The translations under genes and the position numbers were made by a program. The notes under the pieces were generated by a model. The model was given only the letters and a program-made list of their open reading frames with translations. It did no database searches and was not told where the DNA came from. From assembly GCA_028564675.1 (NCBI GenBank), contig JAOVVO010000335.1, positions 20,337-84,336 on the forward strand: 64,000 nt of DNA. Reading direction: 5' to 3'. Positions 51,525 to 61,381 of this stretch are shown here, in pieces; within the stretch, counting starts at the first letter, position 1, and each line of letters starts with the position of its first letter. The stretch is from Onchocerca lupi (Eukaryota > Nematoda > Chromadorea > Rhabditida > Onchocercidae).

Positions 51525-54500
51525 TGAAAATACAAAATAGACTGGATAGTTTAAAAATGGAAAAAGAATTCACTCCATTGCTAATATTTAGGATTCACTC
51601 AAGAAAACTGGACTTAATCACAATGGATAAATAAATGATAATTTAATCTAAATTAAATTTTATTTCTATCACTTTTGCTCTTTCAATTATAATTCATCCA
51701 TTATATACAAAAAAGTCAGATTATTAGTTAATGCTTAATGAAGCAAGATCTGAAATATAATAAAACTAGTAAAAAACAAGTGAAAAATCTCAGCCATTGA
51801 TAAGTGTTAAGTTGATTTTGCTATAAGTCTAGAAATAAACAACTTGCCAGTTTAATTTGGGAAAACGATTCAATAGATATGTCTTTATCGAATTTTAATC
51901 ATAGAATAAATTTATGAAATTTTTTATAGTTTTAAAAAAATAAGTAAATAAATGTGAGAGAAAAGGAAAAGAAATTCGTGGAATTGTCTAAGCAAAATTG
52001 ATTTCTATATAAGTAATACTCTAAAGTATGAATAAATTGCTTAAGAGTGCTGTCTTTGTAGTAAGGAAGACAATCTTGAATGCTTATCGGCTTAATGAAG
52101 TGATCTCAAAAGCTTCCAGACACGAATCGAATGAGTAAGTTTGCTATCATATCATCGTATTCATAGAAAACTGATACTATAAAAAGAAGACTGATAGAAT
52201 GGACTAACAAGCAAAATAAATGATTGCATTATTAATTTTAGAAAAATAGCAAGCAAACACCTCGTTGACGTCATATATTGATTGTCAAATCATTTTTTTT
52301 GCATTTGAATATTCAGCACTTGAAGATATTGTTAGAAAGAAGAATAATCGATAAGTGGCACCTAATATTTAAGCGATCTCTTGTAGGTGTACAAACATGC
52401 AAGAAGTAAAAATTGAAGAGATAAAGGAAGAAGTAAAAACAACATTTGTGGATATGCTAGGCTTGAAAGTACTTTGGCCTAATCAGGAATGAATGAATAA
52501 AGAACTAGAATGCTTTTAAAATGAGACTGAGTTGTTTAGTGCTTGTATAGAATGCAGCTTTTGAGAAGAATATGGAAAATGGAAATGGTGCAAAAGAAAA
52601 TCCGATTTTTCTGACTTCTATCCGTCTCTCTGAATCTTTCTCAGGCCTGACTAATGGAGACTTGTCAAGAAAACAGGCCTTAAACAGACTGCATGTGAAA
52701 GTCTGATTTGGAAGACACGCCTGAAGGCAATGCAAGTGTATGGAAACATAAACACAACCAATCGCTTTCTCAGACAGCAAAATCAATCACAGGCGGCCTG
52801 ATTCATTGATAATTCTATCTCAGAAACTTCATTGAGTGATTAAATGCAGCTTCCAGAGCTTCTTCTTTTCTCCTATCATATATTTTAATCGGTTTGCACC
52901 AAACAAGAGAGAAATATACAATTTCCTATAGTCAACTATGATAAGTTCATTAAGTGCCTTATCTTATCATTTGCTATGGAAATCATAAATTTGTAGTTTA
53001 TTTATCCGAACAGATATGTCTTCCCAACCAATTTTGCTTATGCAAAGAATGGAGTGTAATTTATAGAAAAAAAAAATTGTTTATCGTTGTGTGAATGATA
53101 GGCCTTTTAAAGAGTGCCTAGTAGTGTAAATAATGGCCAAAATCTGATCTTTTTTTAAAAGGCCTTTTCAGTAGTGACGTGTAAGAGGGAAATAAAGAAG
53201 ACCAAGCAGTAAAAAAAAAGCCATGCAGATTTAGTAATTATCATCGTTGTGGATTAATTATCATACAGTCAGGATGCTCACCTGCCATGATTACTGATTA
53301 TTGCCACCTGCCATGATTGCTGATTATTGCTAATTATTGTTGATTATCGATAATTATTATTGACAACTATTATTTCGTTAAATTACATGAGTCTTACCTC
53401 CGATTCCATCCCTCTGCCCTCCTCAGTATCTCAATAATAATGGAATGATAAGCTCTAATATCAGCTATAAAAACTAACCCAAAATCAGTTCTAACAAAAA
53501 AAAGATGCATAAAGTATATTTATGCACACTTGCTATGTCTATGGAATTTCTATGACACATCGATGCAAAAAAAGTTTCAGAAGAATTCTGAGTTTAGATG
53601 TATCTTGCTGTTGATTTCATCAATAATAATTTATTAATCAGAGTTGGAAAAAAATTTGCGAAAAAATCTAAAAGAGTCGGTTCATTTCATGTTTTAATTT
53701 CCTACTATTTCATCTTTAAAATTTTAATTAAACATTATTGTTGCTTTAAGATGAGATACTGAAAAGATGTTTGTATTGATGACATTAGCAATGATCTCTC
53801 AAACGCAAAAAATATAAAACATGAAAATGTTCGTTATAAGAATTAATTCGGAAAACGATGCCCAGCCAAAGATAAAAAAAGGACTATGCTGTCTAATAAA
53901 AAGACTAATGCTATTTCAGACTTCAGCCAAAGTTGCTTTCAGTTGAAGAAAATGAATTATATTTAGGCATGCATGTGTAGCAATCTTGAAAAATACAGTT
54001 GGCTTTGCAACTTTCCATATTTCTGAGATACTTGGGAATTTAAAAATTATCGCATAGTCGTCGTTTCAATGAATAGCAACTGCAAAGATTTAGACAGAAT
54101 CGCAGTACTATGAACAACCATATGTTTGCTTTCAACTATCGATTATTATGAACAAAAGAATATTAGAATGCTTTTTCCAGTGCTCATTGTCGATATTCAA
54201 AAATGCTCGATAGCATGCATTTGACTCTGAGCTTGAAGATCCTGCAGAGAAATCAAAAGTTGAGGTATTTAATATAAGTTTGTTGATCAAACATCATGCA
54301 TCCATTTCCAAGCCATTGCAAGAAAGACATCACATAAAAATTTGCACTGTCTTTCTCAAAATGACAATATTCCCAAAGTGACACCAACAATAAACCATTT
54401 TTACATCATAGATGAGACAACAGTTCGTGCGAATCACACCTGCTTGTGAAAGTTGAACGAGAAGCTGGGGTGTGATCTGAAGATCGAAATAACAGAACTA

Positions 54501-57500
54501 AACATAGGGAACGCTGTGCAAGCATCCTAGAAGCTCATATACAACCAAGATACTAGAAGAGAAATAGTTGAGAATTACATCCGCCTAAAGCAAGAAGCCA
54601 ACATTTCCAATATCCTGAAAGACATAATCCAGAAATATCGATCTTCCATCTACCTGCATTGATTCATAACTGTTAACCATGCTGAACAAAGTCGAAACGA
54701 AATAAAAGATAATATTAAATCAGAAATTTTGGAAATATCTTTAAAGTATTTCCAGAAAAATGCATAATTAGTAAGAAATACTTAAAGTAATGTAAAAATG
54801 AGAAATCAGTATATTTATGTTTTTTGAGCATGATCCATTCTGATGGAAAATTGGAAAGAGGTAAATGCTATCAACGTCATGAATATTTATAATTTCATTT
54901 CATTTCAATAACTTTTCTGAGAAGAGTAACCTGAATTCATGAATTTAGAATGCCCGCTCCAACCATTCACAGTCAAGAAGTAGATTACCCAAATGATGAT
55001 TTTATTTTCTTCTATCAACCCGCAGCTTTTCATCTGTCAAATTTCCTTGAAATCTTTACTGTCACCTTATTCCACCTGCTCCTCCATTTCTTTCATTTTC
55101 AGAATCATCCGATTTTCATAATGCTACTCGTGACCGTTTAAACTTTGCCGATGCATTAGTTTAGGCTCATTGAGAATTTAGACATGGGAAAGATTAAAGG
55201 TTAACTATCACCAGTAACATTTGCTACTTCACATTTTCTCTCAATCCTTTTATGTTTACAGTTAGAATTTCTGTTCGGAATGAATTTTGATGGGAGAATT
55301 GAGTTACGCTTTTATCAAGTCCTCATGAAAGCACTGTTAACGGCGAGTCTTTTGATCTTTCATCCACGTATTAATCATAGGGGTGAAAGACATTAATACA
55401 TTCACATTATTCTTCTTCATTTAGTTATGTCGGTTAATCTTAAATGTATTTACTTTGTAAAATGCCATCATTAGTTTCATCAAAATTTCTAACATTCATA
55501 AAAGAAACCTTTCTTATAGTTTTTATAATTCTAAGTTGTCAGTTGCCAACGCTGTTTAGTAATTTATAGCTTTTTGGACTGGCTTGAATGGTATGTAGCA
55601 ATTCAGTCCAAAAAAACATGAAGAATAAGGACTATTCGTCAGCTTAGTTCGTCGCACTTAAAGTTGCATCTTCCGGCAGTACAGTGATGTAGTCTTATTT
55701 TCTAAATTTTAAATCCTATTAGACAGTCAAGTCTAATAGGCTACCGAACTCTCGAACTTAGTGACCTTTCTACTTTGGTGCGGTAAAAGATTCTCGACAT
55801 GCATTATTTACTATTAAGCACCCAAATCATATAAAAATTTTTGGGAGCTATTTTTAGGAGCATTTCAGCATTTCATATCCTAGATAGGATAGCTTACCTG
55901 AAAATTTCTTGTCTTCTGTTTGGTTGCAAATTAACTGTTTGTTAAGATAGATAACATATCAAAAAACAGATAGATATATTATCTATCTTAATAAGCAGAT
56001 ATGTTAAGACAGATAACAGTGTTATTCTTTAAGAAGGGAAGTTCATACTCCTTTCGATCTTCTCTGTTGCCTACTTATTGTTGTTTGATTCTTTCTTACT
56101 TTGTTTACTACCAACCAGTTTCAAACAATTGTTGCAAGAACAAATTTCTTCGCAAGTTCAGTTATGAGACGCATGTTTTACCATTATAATTGCACGTAAT
56201 GTAAGATATTATTAAATAGTGCTGTATTCAAAATTCCACCAATGGAAGAATTTTTGGGCGAAATTTAGGATCTTTTTCGTATATTAAAATTTAGTAATAA
56301 CGCAGACATAATAGACAATAGCAGACATGATTTCCTATTTCTGAAGGAAAAATATTTAACTTTAGGAAAAATATTTAACTTTATTTGAAATACAATTTTT
56401 CCATAAAGTATCTGAAATTAATGATGCCTTAGAACTTCTCTTCAGTATAGTGGGATTATATTTATCAATAAATTGCTAAATAAGGGCAGTCATTTTAGCA
56501 CGATTGGATGAATTGTAGTATTAATCAAAAATAAAGGGTTGCATCTTATTTTAGTTGCCTAGTGATTTTAAGCTCGTTCTCTTATCACCATTTCAACGAT
56601 GCGATGTTTGCCACTTATTGCATCCAAACACCTTCTGTTTTAGGTAAGTATTGTGTTTATATTTCGAACGCTTACCTCTATTATTCGGTTTCCACATTTG
56701 TAAGGTTTCCTAAGGTTCCGCAAATGAAAATAAGCGAACTTCCAAGATTTTTTATTGTTTGACTTCAAAGAAACTCATTTTTTTAACACTCTGGATTGGC
56801 TTAGACATTTCCGATTATCCTTCATCTTGTAGCATTCTCGTTCATAGTAGTTTTTATCATTACTACATTATGGATTGTCATAGATGTTTTTTATTCCTCA
56901 AGGATTTAGCTAGTCATAATTATTCAAATTTTTTGCAGTTATTTATTGTTGTGAGTTAATTCAAATGTATCGCTGTATTTATCCACATATTTTTTGTTGA
57001 TGAGGTATCATTTTCTAATGACTTGAAAATCCCTTTTTTTCTAAAATTGCTTAAGGTTTTTGTGTCATTTCTCTTGGAGCATTAAGGAATGCGCATATGA
57101 TAAATATTTGCAATAATTCAATGATTTTATGAAGTTGTGCTTAATTTTATGTTCGTATCATATTATTGTATAACTTATTTTTGTTTATTTTCGTCCACTT
57201 TTTTCAAAAATGCAAATAGCGTTAATTGATCCAGAATGAAGAATCAAATTTTCTTATTCATATTAATTATTTTGTCATTCGCCTATCAAATTATAACTTA
57301 CTGTATGGTTTTAAATTATTAAAGCGATGGAGTAAAAATTCCAGATGGAAGATATGATGTAAAAGTTTAAAATAATTCTATTTTCTATTAGTGCTTCAAA
57401 GATTTCGAAGAGCCAAATTGTTGTCGCTTCCTTTTGTTTTCACTTTTTTCTCAATGAAATTTGATATTGTGAAAAAACGAATATAAAATAGTAATTCCTT

Positions 57501-58500
57501 TCATTGAATTACGTGATCAAGACTTATTTCATGTTGAATGTTAGCACTGGTTTCTATGGTAACAAGAATTCGTCGAGCTCGCTTTGTCTTTACGCAGTTG
57601 TTAATTTGAATTATGCCGAGAGTTTTATAAAGGGAAAGAAATAATCGGACTTGGAAATGAATAAGTGGAGATTGAAATGAAGAAATGTGATTAAGGTTGT
57701 GGCAGTGCATTTTGTTGGTATTGTGTAATTCATTCGCTTTATGACAAAATAATGGTATTTATTCCGATCCATTTATGCTTGATTCTGTTTTGCGCGAAGA
57801 TAACATTGCAGGAACTTGAAATATCGATTGAAACTTGTCCATCTATGAATGGTACTCTTTTATTCTAGTAATCATCTTTCGTGCATTTCAATATTATACA
57901 TTATTGCCTTATTCTTTGACTCTGTTCATGTATAACACTATTAGTACTGTTCTTTAAGTTCACGCAGATTCACTCCATTAGTGTGATTTTCTATATTCAT
58001 CGTATTGATATTGAAACTTTCGTTAGGATTTGCAAATGCAGCAGTAGATTCAAGCAAAGGTTCTTCATGGTTCAAAGTCTAGTTTGAAATATCAAAAATG
58101 TATCATTTGTTTTATTGTGTTTCAGAATTGGTTCAACCTTAAATCATTGGAGTAGGAATATTTAGAACCATTGGTTCTCTTAATAAATCGTTTTTCTTGA
58201 CATTATCTCTTTATGTCAACAATCAAATCATTACGCCTTATCTTCCGGTGTTAAGATGACATAAGATCGGAATTTTCATCCTTTTATGAATGTAGATGAA
58301 ATTTTCCAGCTTAACTGTTTTGCTGTTGCTAGTATTCTTTTTCTATTACTTCGAAAGCATTTTCTATGGGGGCTATAATTAGAAAGCTTAGGAATTTGAT
58401 AGAATCTAGCATATGAGGATAATGTTACCAATGAAACTTAGGATAAGTAAAAGGGATGAAGCTCTCTTGTATTATATAAACAGCTGATAGTGGAAATAGT
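51525..58500. other. 7 kb gene-poor intergenic region
   Basis: No gene supported. Features seen: a 26-bp tandem duplication (core CACCTGCCATGATT) followed by a GATTATTGCTAATTATTG-type degenerate tract near 53280-53365; a perfect 10-bp inverted repeat CCTATTAGAC/GTCTAATAGG at 55715-55740; a duplicated AAAAATATTTAACTTTAGG block near 56348-56384; and a GATAGATA/TATCTATC-rich stretch at about 55945-56010. A possible coding relic near 54440-54660 is described in the findings. Confidence 0.5.
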
Positions 58501-58504
58501 TTAC

Positions 58505-58755
58505 TCATAGATCTGGCCAATATTTTCCTACATACTGTTCTCCGTTGAGATATTCAATATAAAGTGTACATGCCTCATACTTAAACGAAGAAAAGTTGAA
58601 GTTGTGCTGTGAAATAATTCTCTTATTTTTAACCCTACACAGTTTCACTATTCCTTCTGCATATGTCATTGGTAATGTATATGCATGTTGAACAATGATC
58701 CTAGCCATCAATAGTCTGTCTATCTCTTCCAAAATACCTAGGAATTTCTCGTACT
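58505..58755 (-). CDS. Unidentified possible terminal exon or fragment
   Basis: On the minus strand an acceptor-like TTTCTAG is followed by about 83 open codons: YEKFLGILEEIDRLLMARII, then QHAYTLPMTYAEG, HNFNFSSFKYEACTLYIEYL and a final YVGKYWPDL with TGA. Composition and the presence of an acceptor make it look more protein-like than the other random frames here. I do not recognise the family. No upstream partner exon could be joined; the next minus-strand sequence overlaps the 5' region of the NDK gene on the other strand. It may be a real last exon, a pseudogene piece, or chance. Confidence 0.25.
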
Positions 58756-59101
58756 AGAAACGAATTATTTTATGTAATTATTATTTTTGTTAAGAAAAGT
58801 GTTCCGAAATTCAATAATTATGAGAAATTGGTCACTAATTTCTTTTCTGATATAACACCGAACGTTGACAATAATAGTGAAAGAACTTCTCAATTATAAA
58901 AGCCTTTTTTTTCTACTTATTTTCCAGAACATTTGACAGTTCTCAAAATTGCATCATTTTTCAACAAAGCATAATTTAGCCGTCGGAGAATGTCAGGGTA
59001 TTGAATATAATTTGCATAATCGATGTATAATTTCAAAAGAAAACGAAATTTTCTGGACTGTCCTGTTTTCAGAGAGCAAAGAAAAGGAGTTCGATTGCCA
59101 A

Positions 59102-60019
59102 ATGTCAGCTACAAAGGAACGAACATTCATATGCATCAAACCAGATGCCGTACAGCGTGGCTTGATTGGAAAAATTATTGAGCGATTCGAACAACGAGGA
59201 TACAAATTAGTTGCTATGAAAATGGTGAAAGCTACAAAAGGACATTTGGAAGTAAGTCCATATATGAGATATTTTTCCTCCTTTAATAGCTCTGCGTATT
59301 GATGGAACAGAGTTCGATATTGTTCAGATAATGCACATCTGATCTCAAAATTCCTTGATTTAGAAGTGGCAAAATGAAAACGTTTACTTACTATGAGCAT
59401 ATAAAAAAGAGTAAAGTTTCATCAATGGAAATTTTAATTTCAGATACATTATCAAGAATTGCAAGGGAAGCCGTTTTTCAAGGATTTAGTGGATTACATG
59501 TCATCCGGACCTGTGGTTGCCATGGTATGGGAAGGCCTTGATGTGGTTAAACAGGGTCGACAAATGCTTGGCGCTACAAATCCTCTAAATTCAATGCCAG
59601 GTCAGGATTTATTGTCTCCGCATTAATTTTTATTTGTTGTACTTTGATGCTTGAAGATTAATCAGTAAGGAATTAGTGCTATAAAAGGGAAAAACTTTTT
59701 TAAACTTTTTAATTTTACAGGCTTTATTTGATAGGAAAATATAACATAATGAAATGCGAAATGAAATGAATTTACTCATCAAATTGTATCATTCTCTTTC
59801 ATGAAATAATTGTTATGATAAATTAGAGCATTTTCTTTGTTTCATTAAAAAATTATTATTTCAGGTACTATTCGTGGTGATTTTTCAATACAAACAGGAC
59901 GAAATATAGTACATGGTTCAGATTCATTACCTTCAGCAGAACGTGAAATCGCTCACTGGTTTAAATCAGAAGAATTATGTGAGTGGAATTCGGCAACAAC
60001 AACTTGGGTGTATGAATAA
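59102..60019 (+). CDS. ndk-1: Nucleoside diphosphate kinase (group I, NM23/NDK)
   Basis: Three exons join in phase to 153 aa, the standard group I length: 59102-59251, 59444-59600, 59865-60019. MSATKERTFICIKPDAVQRG opens the protein. GKPFFKDLVDYMSSGPVVAM and GRQMLGATNP follow, and the active-site block NIVHGSDS places the phospho-accepting histidine at 119. The C-terminus is the conserved WVYE. The enzyme transfers the gamma phosphate of NTPs to NDPs through this histidine in the cytosol, balancing nucleotide pools. The stop codon lies inside an AATAAA (60015-60020). The open frame upstream of 59102 lacks family similarity and is treated as 5'UTR. It converges with the LIM gene, 270 bases away. 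Confidence 0.96.
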
Positions 60020-60257
60020 AAATGATAAGATTTTTTAAACTAGCTAGAGAGATTAACATTGTTCTAATTAATTTTATGTTGTGCAATTTCTTAAGAATAT
60101 AAAAATGCAAATGAAACTGAATTTTTCGTGTCAAACTCACTTTTAAAAATCAAGAAGATTTTAAATTTCATATCTCTTCGATTTACAGGTAATCCAGGAA
60201 GGAATAGGAGATTGAAACTTTCAAGATTTTATAATGATTAGAATGATACAACCATGC

Positions 60258-60263
60258 TTTATT
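60258..60263 (-). terminator. Polyadenylation signal of the LIM-domain gene
   Basis: TTTATT on the plus strand (AATAAA on the minus strand) is about 30 bases past the stop codon of the LIM gene. Confidence 0.5.
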
Positions 60264-60289
60264 GTTTCATTTATGATCCATAGAGTCCA

Positions 60290-61034
60290 TCAGTATTTAG
60301 AAGGAACAATATTATCAATATCACAAATAATGTGATCCATAAGCATTTCCCCCCAAAGGCAGTCTCTGTCTAACGAACGACCATTTTCATCTTCAAAATA
60401 TTCCACATCCAGAACGCGATGACAACGGGCGCATTTAAAACAATTAAGGTGATATAAACGGCCATCTGCAATGTCCAATTAGATTTACGAAAAACGTAGA
60501 TCTTTTTCTGGATTTTCAGAATTATGAAATCCGAAAGAGATCAAAAGCTAAAAATTTTAAGACTAGATTCTTAATTTTGATAAGTGATAGAATGGAGGAA
60601 AAAAAGTTTTCAAGTCCTGTCGTATGGAATTTGATTTTGTGAAAGCGATGTGCTTGGACATATGATATGACAACAAATGAATTGTTTGAAAAAAATATCG
60701 GCTAATAGTTAGCTGTTAGATCATTGACAGAAATGCTCTCGAAGTTCTTAGCTATAGAAAGTAACAAAAACATGAATGGAAGGGACAAACCGTTTATGAC
60801 ATATTCATTGACAATGGATCTTTTGCATTTATGACATTTGGGGTTTAGTTTGTCGAAACAACGAGTACACGCGATTTTATCATTGACGATGGAGCCTTCC
60901 TCGATGTAACATATCCGCATATTACAATAGTTGCAGCATAAATGGTTTATGTGGTACAATTGTCCACAAACCAGGATCGCTTCCTCGTTCACAAATGGCT
61001 CTGCGCATTTCAAACAGCGACCTCTTCGAAACAT
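60290..61034 (-). CDS. Small two-LIM-domain protein
   Basis: Two exons, 61034-60791 and 60465-60290, join in phase 1 to 139 aa. LIM1 (about 7-64) has CLKC, YHINHLCCNYC and CTRCFD zinc ligands, with His in place of the usual fourth-position Cys of the first knuckle. LIM2 (about 69-125) has CHKCKR and LYHLNCFKCARC; its second zinc finger is abnormal, with LDRDCLW where C-x2-C is expected. LIM domains bind proteins, not DNA, in cytoskeletal or nuclear complexes. The protein consists of little but the two domains and a short acidic tail (CDIDNIVPSKY). I cannot assign an orthologue; LIM-only or PINCH-related families are possible. The start at 61034 is the first ATG, MFRRGRCLKC. It lies head-to-head with SNX27, 347 bases apart. 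Confidence 0.8.
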
Positions 61035-61381
61035 TTTCAAATTTCACAATCACTTTAAATAACATATGTCACCAACACTGATGAATGATCGATCGAGCAA
61101 GAAAAAAATCTAATATTCGTTCTAAACTAAAATACCCTACTTATTCCATCTGTCTATATAACCAAAATTCCAACATATCCGCCATTTTTGCTTGGTCTCT
61201 TAGTTTGCACATCGACCAATTTTCTCGAGCTATTCTGCAGGCTGCGAATGGCAAGTTGATGGGTTAATCATAAGTGGTTTGTTTCGGCAAGTGTGAGAAT
61301 GTTGTAGTATTATGTGGAACAAACAATTTTTAGACATCAGTATAATAAGGAAATCAATGGTAAGATGGCTGATATTGCATA
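61035..61381. promoter_or_regulatory. Divergent intergenic region between the LIM gene and SNX27
   Basis: The 347 bases between two oppositely oriented start codons must hold both 5' ends. An AATCGATCG-like motif lies near 61083-61098 (ATGATCGATCGAGC). No TATA box or other element could be assigned with confidence. Confidence 0.4.

Noticed and set aside
52505..52786. 93-codon minus-strand frame with cysteines (SIHLHCLQACLPNQTFTC)
   Set aside because: Considered as an extra cysteine-rich module of the membrane protein gene, but it lies upstream of that gene's signal peptide and lacks the CxCxxDYCN ending.
58993..59400. 135-codon minus-strand open frame
   Set aside because: Antisense of NDK exon 1 and its 5'UTR; the sense strand is an unmistakable NDK.
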